This document shows, piece after piece, positions 1 to 8,470 of a DNA stretch of 64,000 nucleotides (its first letter is position 1; the number at the start of each line of letters is the position of its first letter). The stretch spans positions 1 to 64,000 of the forward strand of contig DASVWC010000028.1 of NCBI GenBank assembly GCA_036389835.1. The letters are read 5' to 3'. The translations under genes were made by a program, and so were the position numbers. The stretch is from AC-37 sp036389835 (GTDB lineage: Bacteria; Actinomycetota; Thermoleophilia; Solirubrobacterales; Thermoleophilaceae). The notes beneath the pieces are model-generated. The model was not told where the DNA came from, searched no databases, and saw only the letters and a list, made by a program, of their open reading frames with translations.

Positions 1-22
1 GGAGCAGAAGGTCGTCGAGGGC

Positions 23-1450
23 GTGCACAAGCAGCTCTACGTCGGCGGGGAGTGGCGCGACGGGTCCGAGGGGGCCGTGCTGGAGGTCGAGGACCCGGCG
101 ACCGGCGAGGTCGTGGCCGAGGTGGCCGACGGGACGCCCGACGACGCGGTTGCCGCCCTGGCCGCCGCGCACGAGGAGCGCGACGCGTGGGCCGCGACGC
201 CGCCGCGCGACCGCGGGGAGATCCTGCGAAGCGCGTGGGAGCTGATCGAGGAGCGCAAGAGCGACCTCGCCCTGCTGATGACGCTCGAGATGGGCAAGTC
301 GCTGAAGGAGAGCGAGGCCGAGATCACCTATGCCGGTGAGTTCTTCCGCTGGTTCGCGGAGGAGGCCGTGCGCATCGAGGGGCGCTACGCGACGGCGCCG
401 AACGGGGCCGGGCGGCTGCTGACGATGAAGCAGCCGGTCGGGCCGTGCATCCTGATCACGCCGTGGAACTTCCCGCTGGCGATGGGCACGCGCAAGATCG
501 GGCCGGCCATAGCCGCGGGCTGCACGATGGTGATCAAGCCGGCGAAGCAGACGCCGCTGTCGATGCTGGCTTTGGCGGGCATTTTGGAGGAGGTCGGGCT
601 GCCCGGCGGCGTGCTGAACGTCATCACGTCCTCCTCCTCCGGGTCCGTGATGGAGCCGCTGATCAAGGACTGGCGGGCGCGGAAGCTGTCGTTCACCGGG
701 TCCACCGAGGTGGGGCGGAAGCTGATCGAGCAGTCCGCCGATCAGATCCTCAAGGTGTCGATGGAGCTGGGCGGCAACGCCCCCTTCCTCGTCTTCGACG
801 ACGCCGACGTGGACGACGCCGTGGAGGGCGCCGTCATCGCGAAGATGCGCAACATCGGCGAGGCGTGCACGGCGGCGAACCGCTTCCACGTGGCCGACGG
901 CATCGCGGGCGAGTTCGCCGAGAAGCTGGCGGCGAAGCTCGATTCGATGAAGGTCGGGCGCGGGACCGAGGAGGGCGTGGAGGTCGGGCCGCTGATCGAC
1001 GGCGACCAGCGCGACAAGGTGGCCGAGCTCGTCTCCGATGCCACCGGGAAGGGCGCGAAGGTGCTGGTGGGCGGCAGCGCGCGCGACGGCGCCGGCTACT
1101 TCTTCGATCCGACCGTTTTGTCTGACGTGCCACCCGAGGCGGAGTTGCTGAAGGAGGAGATCTTCGGGCCGGTGGCGCCGGTGGCGTCGTTCGAGTCCGA
1201 GGAGGACGCGATCAGGGCCGCGAACGACACCGAGTACGGGCTGGTGGCGTACGTCTACACGCGCGACGTCAAGCGGGCGCTGCGCGTGTGCGAGGGGCTG
1301 CACACGGGGATGGTGGGCCTGAACCAGGGCATGGTCTCGAACCCCGCGGCGCCCTTCGGAGGCGTCAAGCAGAGCGGCTTCGGCCGCGAGGGCGGCCGCG
1401 AGGGGATCGAGGAGTACCTCGAGACGAAGTACGTGGCGGTGAACCTGTAG
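23..1450 (+). CDS. Aldehyde dehydrogenase superfamily, succinate-semialdehyde dehydrogenase-like
   Basis: NAD(P)-dependent oxidation of an aldehyde to its acid, cytoplasmic. At 475 residues it has the normal family length. Visible are the N-terminal KQLYVGGEW strand, WNFPLAM, the cofactor-fold motif SFTGSTEVGRKL, the general base Glu near residue 248 in MELGGNAPF, the nucleophile Cys near residue 282 in GEACTAANRF, and the C-terminal PFGGVKQSGFGREGG. The overall pattern is closest to GabD-type succinate-semialdehyde dehydrogenases; the substrate is inference. The frame stays open for seven codons upstream of the GTG at 23 to the window edge, so the true start may lie outside. It is followed by a stem-loop and a gene-free stretch, so it is probably the last gene of its transcript. 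Confidence 0.93.
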   Translation: MHKQLYVGGEWRDGSEGAVLEVEDPATGEVVAEVADGTPDDAVAALAAAHEERDAWAATPPRDRGEILRSAWELIEERKSDLALLMTLEMGKSLKESEAEITYAGEFFRWFAEEAVRIEGRYATAPNGAGRLLTMKQPVGPCILITPWNFPLAMGTRKIGPAIAAGCTMVIKPAKQTPLSMLALAGILEEVGLPGGVLNVITSSSSGSVMEPLIKDWRARKLSFTGSTEVGRKLIEQSADQILKVSMELGGNAPFLVFDDADVDDAVEGAVIAKMRNIGEACTAANRFHVADGIAGEFAEKLAAKLDSMKVGRGTEEGVEVGPLIDGDQRDKVAELVSDATGKGAKVLVGGSARDGAGYFFDPTVLSDVPPEAELLKEEIFGPVAPVASFESEEDAIRAANDTEYGLVAYVYTRDVKRALRVCEGLHTGMVGLNQGMVSNPAAPFGGVKQSGFGREGGREGIEEYLETKYVAVNL

Positions 1451-1839
1451 AGGGCCCACGAAGTGCGGCGGGATCGCGGCTTCCGGGGCTTCGCCAGCGA
1501 GGCCTGCCGCGCGGTTTCGCGCTGAGGTGGGCTCTATTTGGGTCGCTATCCGACCCTTGGAGAGCCCACCTCGCCGTTTCGGCCACTCGGCGGCGCGGCC
1601 CGCGCCGAGCGTCGTCGGCTAAAAATTGCCAGGGGCGTACGCGGCCGTGAGCGAGACCCAGGGTCTTCGCCCAACGACAGCACGTCGCTGCTGAAGATCA
1701 ACCGGCCGGGTGACCGACATGAAGGTCACCGCGGTTCGTGTGAACCGGCTCAGCAACACGGCCGGCTAGCGCTCGGCTCGAGCCGCGCACCTCGCGAGCC
1801 GGGCTTCAGCCACGCCTGGCGCGCGCCGATCTCGACCCC
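1451..1839. other. Gene-free stretch with several inverted repeats
   Basis: No convincing coding frame is visible in these 389 bases. It holds the long stem-loop at 1524-1572 (listed separately), a 7-bp inverted repeat GGTGACC (1709-1715)/GGTCACC (1724-1730), GGTTC/GAACC at 1733-1737 and 1742-1746, and a 12-bp perfect palindrome CGGCTCGAGCCG at 1774-1785. Together they look like a terminator followed by a promoter/operator zone for the small lipoprotein gene at 1840, but none matches a named regulator site I know. Confidence 0.5.
1524..1572. terminator. Long two-part stem-loop, possible terminator of the aldehyde dehydrogenase gene
   Basis: A 12-bp perfect stem, GAGGTGGGCTCT (1524-1535) with AGAGCCCACCTC (1561-1572), encloses a second stem GGGTCG (1540-1545)/CGACCC (1551-1556). 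It begins 74 bases after the stop codon of the aldehyde dehydrogenase. There is no T-run after it, so it is either a GC-rich terminator without a U-tract or a protein-binding dyad. Confidence 0.4.
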
Positions 1840-2070
1840 GTGCGACGCTTCTTCATCGCGCTCGTCATCTGCTGCACCGTCACGGGGTGCGGCTCCGGCG
1901 ACGGCGAGTACGACCTGTCGAACGACTACTGCTGGACCGAGGTGCCGTCCTCGGAGGTGAACGCGTGCCGCCAGGCGGAGGACCGCGGCGAGACCTACGA
2001 GCCGCAGAGCCGCCCGGAGTGCGCCGACGGGAGCGTGAAGCAACTCGGGCGTCCGTGCCCGGGTGGCTGA
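1840..2070 (+). CDS. Small lipoprotein, unknown function
   Basis: 76-residue protein with a lipoprotein signal: MRRFFIALVICCTVTGC, where VTGC is the lipobox and Cys 17 the lipidation site. The mature part is about 60 residues, acidic and polar, with four further Cys (CW, AC, EC, PC contexts) that could form two disulfides outside the membrane. GTG start chosen because it puts the basic-hydrophobic signal at the N-terminus. Not recognised as a named family. The convergent neighbour ends 14 bases downstream. Confidence 0.65.
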   Translation: MRRFFIALVICCTVTGCGSGDGEYDLSNDYCWTEVPSSEVNACRQAEDRGETYEPQSRPECADGSVKQLGRPCPGG

Positions 2071-2083
2071 GCCTCCAACGGAC

Positions 2084-2737
2084 CTACGGCAGCGTCGCCC
2101 ACTTCGCGTCCTCCCCCTTCAGCCAGAAGATCTTGCCGCCGCTGTACGCCAGCGAGTCGGGCACGATGTTCGGGCCGAAGTCCACGCGGGTCACGTTCTG
2201 GTCGATCGCCCGGCGCACGTCGTAGCGGGTCTGGTTGCCGCCCGAGAGGTGCTTTGCCAGCGCGATCCAGGCCACGTTCCCGTTCGGCCTGACCACGATG
2301 TCCGTGATCGAGTAGTCCTGCACCCCACCGCCGGGCAGCTCGCCCTCCTCGGCCGGGTACGAGCGCTTCACCCCGGTCGCGACGTTCAGGGTCTTCGCGT
2401 CCGCCTCGCCCTCGGGGTCGCCGCACGTGTACGCCTCGTACGCGATCACGTTGTTCGCCAGCGCGTAGTCGCCGACCCGCCCGAGGTCGTTGCCGAAGCA
2501 CTCGTTCCCGCCGAGCGTGTAGCGCTTGCCCGTGCGCAGCCGGCAGGCGTGGTAGCCGAAGTCGCTGGTCGAGTCGCCCTTGGGCGCCGGGCCGCGCTGG
2601 AAGACCAGGTACTTGCTCTGGTCGATCGTCTTGTACCCCTTCTTCGCGCAGCTCGCGGCGGAGGCGTCCGCGGCGGGAAGAGCGAGCAGGAGGAGCAGGG
2701 AACCGGCGAGGAGCGCGATGCGCAGGGGAGTTTTCAT
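2084..2737 (-). CDS. Secreted protein, unknown function (beta-propeller-like)
   Basis: 217 residues from the ATG at 2737, which begins directly with a classic signal peptide (MKTPLRIALLAGSLLLLLAL, cleavage likely after ADASA). The frame opens 13 codons earlier at 2776 but that would bury the signal. The mature protein has five Cys and repeated strand-rich pieces such as SKYLVFQRG and GKIFWLKGEDAKW, which look like blades of a TolB/WD-type exported propeller; this is a weak resemblance, not a family assignment. It is divergent from the cupin gene, sharing a 59-base promoter region. Confidence 0.7.
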   Translation of the reverse strand: MKTPLRIALLAGSLLLLLALPAADASAASCAKKGYKTIDQSKYLVFQRGPAPKGDSTSDFGYHACRLRTGKRYTLGGNECFGNDLGRVGDYALANNVIAYEAYTCGDPEGEADAKTLNVATGVKRSYPAEEGELPGGGVQDYSITDIVVRPNGNVAWIALAKHLSGGNQTRYDVRRAIDQNVTRVDFGPNIVPDSLAYSGGKIFWLKGEDAKWATLP

Positions 2738-2796
2738 GGCGGGCACTACTACCACGAATCGGGGATGGGGCACCACGGGCGTGGCAGGATGCCCGC

Positions 2797-3126
2797 GTGG
2801 CCACCGTCATCCCGATCGACTCCCTCCGCCGCTCCCCGACCGCGTCGCTGTTCGAGGGCGGCGACGAGCTGCCGGCCTCCGTGTTCGTCACGCGCTACGA
2901 GCGCGGCCAGGGCCCCGACCTCCACCTGCACCCCTACCCCGAGCTGTTCGTGGTCGAGACCGGAACGGCGACCTTCACCGCCGGCGACGAGCAGGTCACG
3001 GTCGAGGCCGGCAACATCGTGATCGTCCCGGCCGAGACGCCGCACGCCTTCAAGTGCGCGGGAGACGACACGCTGCGGGTCGTGAGCGTCCACCCGAGCG
3101 GCAGGGTCGAGCAGACCGACCTCTAG
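2797..3126 (+). CDS. Single-domain cupin protein
   Basis: 109-residue cytoplasmic protein with one conserved cupin barrel. Cupin motif 1 is visible as DLHLHPYPELFVVETG (metal-binding His, His, Glu) and motif 2 as IVPAETPHAF (the second His cluster). Such proteins bind a metal and act as small dioxygenases, isomerases or sensors; the substrate cannot be read from the sequence. It starts with GTG at 2797 and is divergent from the secreted protein at 2084-2737. It stands alone, with a convergent peptidase gene downstream. Confidence 0.85.
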   Translation: MATVIPIDSLRRSPTASLFEGGDELPASVFVTRYERGQGPDLHLHPYPELFVVETGTATFTAGDEQVTVEAGNIVIVPAETPHAFKCAGDDTLRVVSVHPSGRVEQTDL

Positions 3127-3157
3127 ACCCCGGCGCTCGGCGCCTCCGGCAGTGCGG

Positions 3158-5047
3158 CTAGTCGCCGAACCCGCCCACGACCCGGCTCATCGACGCCTGC
3201 CTCAGGCACGCCGGGTACGTGCGCTTCTGTTTCACCAGCCGGCCGCTCGACGTACGCGCGCTCACCTTCAGCCGCACCGCCCGCGAACCGACCTTGCGCA
3301 GGTCGAAGACCACCCGCCGCCTCGTGACCAGCCGCACCCGTCCCGCGCTCGTGCGCGCCCGCACGCGCAGGATCCGCCCGGTCCCCTTCGGCGCGCGCAG
3401 CCTGAGCCGCACGAACCCGCGGCTCGCGCAGCCGCGGTCGGCGCCGGCGGGCGGCAGCAGCCCGCCCGCGCGCTGGTCCACCACCGCATAGCCCTCGGCG
3501 ATGTACTCGGCCCGGTTCACCGTCGCCGTGATCGACGTGCGGTCCGCCTCGGTCACGCCGCCCGGCACGCGGTACCGGTACACACCGCCGCCGGCCTCCT
3601 CCGCGAGCCCCTCGTTCACCGGCCAGTGGTCGCGCTGGTTTACCAGCACCTTGACCGGCGCGCCGAGCACCGGCTCGCCGCCCGGCCCCGTGACCCGCAC
3701 CTCCACCGGCAGCTCGGCGCCGGGCCGAGCCTCGGCGGGCGCGCTGACCGAGACGGTCGGCACCTCGCGCACCTGCAGCGACTCGGGCGGCACCGTCTGG
3801 AGGGCCAGCAGGGCGTCGCGCGTGTAGTCGGTGACGCGGTTGAGCGGGAGCTCGTCGACCCGCTCCGGCAGGTCCTGGCGCGTGTGGTAGTACGCGGTCG
3901 AGGTGAACGTCGAGAAGCCCTGGATCCCCGCGCTGTAGAACGGCTGGAGGTCCGTGGGGATGATCCCGCCGCTGATCTGGCGCACCGACGCCGCGGGGAT
4001 CGGCGCCGCGTTGTAGCCGTTGGCCGCGGCGGCGCCGTTGGCCGTCGCGTTCATCGTCGGCGAGCTCGTGCCGAAGCGCAGGCTCAGCGCGCCCTCGTGG
4101 GCGGCCGACATCTCGAGGTTCTGGTTCACCACGACCTTCCCCATCAGGTCGGGGTGGCGCATCACCCAGTCGTAGGAGCCGACGAGGCCGATCTCCTCCG
4201 CGTCCCACGCGCCGAAGACGACGGTGTAGTCGAGCGGCACGTCGCGCACGGCCTGGGCCACCGCGAGCATCGACGCCATCCCGGTGCAGTTGTCCACCGC
4301 GCCCATGTGCCAGTTGTCGTAGTGGCCGCCCACCACGATCACGTGGTCGGGCCGCGTGGTCCCGCGCCGCACGCCGATCACGTTGCGCCCGTGACCGTCC
4401 TGGCGCTCGGCCTCGACCTCGATCGACATCCGCAGGCCGCCGCTCTCGAGCTCCTGGCGCAGCGCGGCGCCGTCGTCGGAGCCGACGGTGACCGTGGGGA
4501 TCGTGGCCGGCGGCGCCTGCGCGAAGCGCACCGCGCCGGTCTGGATCAGGTTGTCCGGCGAGCCCGAGACGTAGAGCATCGCGCTCCCGCCGTGCGCGAG
4601 CACCTCGGTTAGCTGCGAGCTCCGGTGGAAGGCCTCGTCGCGGCGCACCATCACGATCTTGCCCTTGGCGTCCTTGCCCGCGTAGTCGCCGGCGCGGCCG
4701 GTGCCGACGTCGACCACCTCGCCCTCCACGCGGCCGGTGCCGCCGTAGGCGAACGTCTCCCCCGGCACCTCGCGCGCATTCGGCCCGAGCACCCGCAGCG
4801 ACACCCGCTCGACCACGTACACGGGGACGTGGAAGTCCTCGAACGTGGTCTCGAGCCCGGCCGCGCGGAAGCGCTCGGCCACCCGCTCGGCCATCGAGCG
4901 CCCGGCGCGGCTGCCCGGCGGCTTCGGCCCGAGCGCCGAGCAGGCGGACATCTCCTCGATCGGCGCGGCGGACGGCGCGGCCGCCGGGAACGCCGCGAGC
5001 GCGCATGCGCCCAGAAGGACCGCGGCGATTGCCCTGCCCCGCTGCAT
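3158..5047 (-). CDS. Secreted M28-family zinc aminopeptidase with C-terminal Ig-like region
   Basis: 629 residues. A signal peptide (MQRGRAIAAVLLGACALAAF, then small residues) precedes an N-terminal half with a PA-type insert and a central M28 zinc peptidase domain. Zinc ligands seen are His near 242 (GGHYDNWHMGAVDN) and Asp near 252 in the same motif, and the Glu pair in AWDAEEIGL that acts as general base and ligand; a later His is in AYYHTRQD. From about residue 430 the protein continues with beta-rich sequence (PTVSVSAPAEARPGAELPVE) resembling an Ig-like repeat, then a basic Arg/Lys-rich tail. Likely an exported broad-specificity aminopeptidase. Only 20 bases separate its start from that of the divergent gene at 5068. 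Confidence 0.9.
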   Translation of the reverse strand: MQRGRAIAAVLLGACALAAFPAAAPSAAPIEEMSACSALGPKPPGSRAGRSMAERVAERFRAAGLETTFEDFHVPVYVVERVSLRVLGPNAREVPGETFAYGGTGRVEGEVVDVGTGRAGDYAGKDAKGKIVMVRRDEAFHRSSQLTEVLAHGGSAMLYVSGSPDNLIQTGAVRFAQAPPATIPTVTVGSDDGAALRQELESGGLRMSIEVEAERQDGHGRNVIGVRRGTTRPDHVIVVGGHYDNWHMGAVDNCTGMASMLAVAQAVRDVPLDYTVVFGAWDAEEIGLVGSYDWVMRHPDLMGKVVVNQNLEMSAAHEGALSLRFGTSSPTMNATANGAAAANGYNAAPIPAASVRQISGGIIPTDLQPFYSAGIQGFSTFTSTAYYHTRQDLPERVDELPLNRVTDYTRDALLALQTVPPESLQVREVPTVSVSAPAEARPGAELPVEVRVTGPGGEPVLGAPVKVLVNQRDHWPVNEGLAEEAGGGVYRYRVPGGVTEADRTSITATVNRAEYIAEGYAVVDQRAGGLLPPAGADRGCASRGFVRLRLRAPKGTGRILRVRARTSAGRVRLVTRRRVVFDLRKVGSRAVRLKVSARTSSGRLVKQKRTYPACLRQASMSRVVGGFGD

Positions 5048-5067
5048 GACCGTAGGATGCCACCCCG

Positions 5068-5769
5068 GTGGGGGGTCGCCCGTCAGTCCTTGTCGCAGTG
5101 GCGGCCCTGATCGCGCTGCTCGCGGCCGCTCCGGCGCGCGCGCAGGACTCCGAGGCGCCGCCGGGCGCGGACGTCAACTGGCTGCCCAGGGAGGACTGGG
5201 TGGTGCGCCACTGGATCCCGTTCGACGAGCGCGAGCTCTACGCCGCGCTGCGCGTGAGCCGCATGGACGTCTTCCACTGGCTCGACAGCCACGAGCACAC
5301 GATCGCCGGCCTCGCCCGCCGCCGCGGGGTGAGCCCGGCCGCGCTGGTCGACCGACTCGTCAGGCGCTGGCGCGGTCGCGCCGGCTTCGAGCACTACGCG
5401 CTGCTGCGCTCGCGCACGCGGCGCACGATGACCCAGAGTCACCTCGCGCGCCACCTGCTCTTCCACGTCTTCCACAACAAGCGCATCGGGCAGAACGCCC
5501 AGTTCTTCTTCGGGGTGGACCACAGGACGTGGTGGGAGATGCGCAGCTCCGGCCACACCGTGCTGGAGGTCGCGCGCAGGGGCGGCCGCACCGAGACCTC
5601 GGTCCGCGAGCGCCTGCTGCGCTTCCTCGCGCGCGAGCAGCGCGTGGGCGTGAAGCGGCTGCTCACCCCCAAGCGTCAGGCCAAGCGGATCCTCGGGGTC
5701 CAGCGCCGGCAGCTCGTCAAGTGGCTGCGCGACAACCGGCTGCGCGTGCCGGAGGAGCACCAGCACTAG
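5068..5769 (+). CDS. Exported protein of unknown function
   Basis: 233 residues. The N-terminus (VLVAVAALIALLAAAPARAQ) is a signal peptide with an ARA-Q cleavage site. The mature domain is rich in Arg, His and Trp and has repeated helix pairs reading like small HTH or LysM-sized units (MDVFHWLDSHEHTIAGLARRRGVSPAALVDRLV, described here at residues about 70-102, and HTVLEVARRGGRTETSV further on). The 'tiAglArrrGvspaaL' spacing hints at DNA- or glycan-binding helical repeats, but I do not recognise a family. The start GTG lies 20 bases from the divergent peptidase gene. Confidence 0.7.
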   Translation: MGGRPSVLVAVAALIALLAAAPARAQDSEAPPGADVNWLPREDWVVRHWIPFDERELYAALRVSRMDVFHWLDSHEHTIAGLARRRGVSPAALVDRLVRRWRGRAGFEHYALLRSRTRRTMTQSHLARHLLFHVFHNKRIGQNAQFFFGVDHRTWWEMRSSGHTVLEVARRGGRTETSVRERLLRFLAREQRVGVKRLLTPKRQAKRILGVQRRQLVKWLRDNRLRVPEEHQH

Positions 5770-5818
5770 CCGGCGGGCGGGCGCGCGGCGGCGGGCGCGC
5801 GGCGGCGCGCCGCTCCCG

Positions 5819-7117
5819 CTAGCGCGCGACGGTCAGGTAGACCTTGCTGCCGGCGTCGAGCGCCTTGCCGCGGTTCGGCTTCTGGTTGATCACCCGGCCA
5901 CGCTTGGAGCCGCGCGAGTAGCGGACCCTGCCCACCGGGCAGCCCGCCTTCTTGAGGGCCTTCTTCGCCGACGCGAGCTTCAAGCCCTTGACGTGCGGGA
6001 TCGTGCAGAGCGGCAGCAGCTTGTCGGGCTTGAGCGTGACCTGGCCGGTCGTGACCTTGCTCTGGACCGGGATCGCCCCGCCCCACTTCACGCGCTCGTC
6101 GTGGGCGGGGTCGTCGTGCCCGTCCGCCACGGCCGTGACGTTCAGCGAGCCGGCGCCGCGGAGCATCGTGACCATCGCGTCCGACAGCGGGACCTGCACG
6201 TTCACCGTGTAGGAGTTGTCCACGTCGAACTCCGAGCTGCCCAGCTCGACCTCCTGGCCGGCCACGTTCGCCTTGAGGGTGAGCCGGCCCTTGCACGCGC
6301 CGTAGTTCTCGCCGTGGCAGAAGGTGCGGACCTTGGCGACCCGGTCGCGCGTGCGGACCACCGCGCTCTGCGGCGAGGGCTGGATCTCGAGCCCGCGGAA
6401 GATGTGCTGCGCGTAGCCGCCGGGGCAGATGTCGGTGGCGTCGGGGCCGGTCGCGATCACGGTCTGCATCAGCAGCTCACGTCCGTCACGCGTGCGCCCG
6501 CGCACGAACTGGCCGTTGTTGGTCCCGTTGTCCTTCTCGTACCAGTTCATGCTCGACCCGCGCACCTGGCTGAAGACCTGCATCGGGATGCCGCCGTACT
6601 TGTCCCAGCGCCACTCGTGCCCGCCCCAGGTGTTGAAGTCCACGTAGTCGCCGGCGTGGGCGCAGAGGTTCACCGGCCGGTAGGTGGTGACCTGCTGCGG
6701 GTCGCCGCCGATCGGCCAGTCGACGCCGCCCGACGTGAGGTCCACCTGCGCGCTGCCGTCCGCCTGCGGGTGGAGCACCTGGAAGTGGACGAGCGCCCGC
6801 GGCGCCACGTTGGGGCTCCACGGGTGCGGGCCCGACACGGCCGTGCCCTTCACGCGGATCTCCACGATCTGGCCGTCGGCCGGCGCCGTGACGCGGCTGC
6901 CGTTCGCGAGCTTGGTGTTCCAGAACGCGGTGTCGGCGCCGTTCCAGACGCCGTTGTAGGCCGGGTGGATCCCGCCCTCGGGCTCGATCGCGTTCGCCGG
7001 CGCGCTCAGGTCGCTGCCGAAGGTCTCGACGCCGGCCATGCCGGCGGCCGGGAACGCGAGGGCCGCGACCGCGGCGGCGGCGAACCCGCTCAGGAGCTTT
7101 CTCGTCGACGTACCCAT
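5819..7117 (-). CDS. Secreted FGSDLS-family protein with C-terminal PASTA domain (paralogue 3 of 3)
   Basis: 432 residues with a signal peptide (SGFAAAAVAALAFPAAGMAG). The mature N-terminus begins VETFGSDLSAPAN, the hallmark shared with the next two genes. Conserved blocks follow: TAFWNTKL, TAPADGQIVEIRVKG, VHFQVL, QQVTTYRPVNLC, GDYVDFNTWGG, NWYEKDNGTNNG, ELLMQTVIATGPDATDICPGGY, QHIFRGLE and FCHGENYGAC. The last ~60 residues (IPHVKGLKLASAKKALKKAG to LTVAR) are a PASTA domain, known in other proteins to bind peptidoglycan fragments. The role of the main domain is unknown to me. It is last of a three-gene same-strand array, 59 bases after the preceding stop. Confidence 0.85.
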   Translation of the reverse strand: MGTSTRKLLSGFAAAAVAALAFPAAGMAGVETFGSDLSAPANAIEPEGGIHPAYNGVWNGADTAFWNTKLANGSRVTAPADGQIVEIRVKGTAVSGPHPWSPNVAPRALVHFQVLHPQADGSAQVDLTSGGVDWPIGGDPQQVTTYRPVNLCAHAGDYVDFNTWGGHEWRWDKYGGIPMQVFSQVRGSSMNWYEKDNGTNNGQFVRGRTRDGRELLMQTVIATGPDATDICPGGYAQHIFRGLEIQPSPQSAVVRTRDRVAKVRTFCHGENYGACKGRLTLKANVAGQEVELGSSEFDVDNSYTVNVQVPLSDAMVTMLRGAGSLNVTAVADGHDDPAHDERVKWGGAIPVQSKVTTGQVTLKPDKLLPLCTIPHVKGLKLASAKKALKKAGCPVGRVRYSRGSKRGRVINQKPNRGKALDAGSKVYLTVAR

Positions 7118-7176
7118 GCCCGCCCTAGTTCATCGGACGGTAGGCGGAGATTCGTGAGTCGGCCGGCGCTCCGCGC

Positions 7177-8415
7177 CTACTTGCTGCGGCCGACCGTCAG
7201 CGTCACCCGCGAGCCGGCCGGCACCACGGTGCCGGCCCCCGGCTTGACGGCGACGATCCTGCCGACCTGGCTCTTCTTGCTGACCTTCTTGTTCTTGAGC
7301 AGGTAGAGGCAGCCGGCCTTCTTGAGCGCGGCCTTCGCCTTTACGGACGTCTTGCCGACGAGCCCGCCCGGCACGATGCACGCCTTGCGGTCCGGCTTGA
7401 GCGTGATCTTGTCGGTGGTCGTCTTCTCCTGACGCGGCACGCTGTCCCACTTCACGCGGTCGTCCGCGCGCGGGTCGTCGTGACCGACGGCGGTGAGCGT
7501 GCCCTCGAGGGTCCTGGCCTTCTGGATCGCGAGCACGCTGGCCGCCGAGATCGGTATCTCGATCGTGTTCCTGATCCCGGGCTTGAGCGAGAACGAGACC
7601 TCGCCGAGCTTCCGCGGCGCGCCGTCGATCACGGCCGCGAGCGACAGCTCGCCGAAGCAGCCGCCGTAGTTCTCGGCGTTGCACTGGCCCTTGAGCCGCA
7701 CGCGGCGCGTCTTGGTCTTGACGGTCGGCTGGGTGGGCGCCGGGAACTCGAGCCCGCGGAAGATGTGCTGGCGGTAGCCGCCGGGGCAGATGTCGGACGC
7801 GTCGGGGCCCGTCGAGAGGACCGGCTGCATCAGCAGCTCCTGGTTGTTCATCGCGGTGCTGCGCGGAAAGACCGCTCCGGTGTTCGTGCCGTCGTTGGCC
7901 TCGTACCAGTTCGCGGTCGAGCCGGGCGTGCGCGAGAAGACCTGGAGCGCCGAGCCGCGGTCGCCGTTCGCCGCGAACTCGCCGCCGCCGATCGTGTTGA
8001 GGTCCACGAAGTCGCCCCTGTGGATGCAGATGTTGAGCAGCTCCGGCTCCGCGTAGGTGGTCACGCGCTGCTGATCGTCGGTGCGCGGCAGGAACATGTC
8101 GCCGGAGCTGAGCTCGACCTTCAGCCCCGCGCTGGTCGGGTCCAGCACCTGGAAGTGGAACATGCGCGCCGTGCGGTCGTCGGCCGTGCGGGTGAGCACG
8201 CCGCCCTTGACCTTGATCGCGGTGATGTGCCCGTCGGCCGGCGCCGTGACCGCCCCTCCGCTCGCCAGGGCCGTGTTCCAGTAGGCGGTGTCGGTCGGAT
8301 GCGACTCGGCGACGTTCGCCGCGCCCGACAGGTCGCTGCCGAACGGGATCACCTCGCCGCGGGCGGCGGCCGGCACGGCGAGCACGAGCGCGAGCGCTGC
8401 GAGGAGGGGGCGCAC
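7177..8415 (-). CDS. Secreted FGSDLS-family protein with C-terminal PASTA domain (paralogue 2 of 3)
   Basis: 412 residues from the GTG at 8415, where the signal peptide VRPLLAALALVLAVPAAARG begins; the frame opens 12 codons earlier but those residues do not look like a signal. Shares with its neighbours VIPFGSDLSGAAN, DTAYWNTAL, TAPADGHITAIKVKGG, FHFQVLD, QQRVTTY, GDFVDLNTIGGGEF, NWYEANDGTNTG, ELLMQPVLSTGPDASDICPGGY and QHIFRGLEF. The Cys-rich site here reads CNAENYGGC. A PASTA domain closes the protein (IVPGGLVGKTSVKAKAALKK onward). Exported, probably cell-wall associated; function unknown. Confidence 0.85.
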   Translation of the reverse strand: MRPLLAALALVLAVPAAARGEVIPFGSDLSGAANVAESHPTDTAYWNTALASGGAVTAPADGHITAIKVKGGVLTRTADDRTARMFHFQVLDPTSAGLKVELSSGDMFLPRTDDQQRVTTYAEPELLNICIHRGDFVDLNTIGGGEFAANGDRGSALQVFSRTPGSTANWYEANDGTNTGAVFPRSTAMNNQELLMQPVLSTGPDASDICPGGYRQHIFRGLEFPAPTQPTVKTKTRRVRLKGQCNAENYGGCFGELSLAAVIDGAPRKLGEVSFSLKPGIRNTIEIPISAASVLAIQKARTLEGTLTAVGHDDPRADDRVKWDSVPRQEKTTTDKITLKPDRKACIVPGGLVGKTSVKAKAALKKAGCLYLLKNKKVSKKSQVGRIVAVKPGAGTVVPAGSRVTLTVGRSK

Positions 8416-8470
8416 CGATCCACCATAAGCACGGGTCCCGGCCCCGTGCAAGGACGCCTACGCGCCGGCT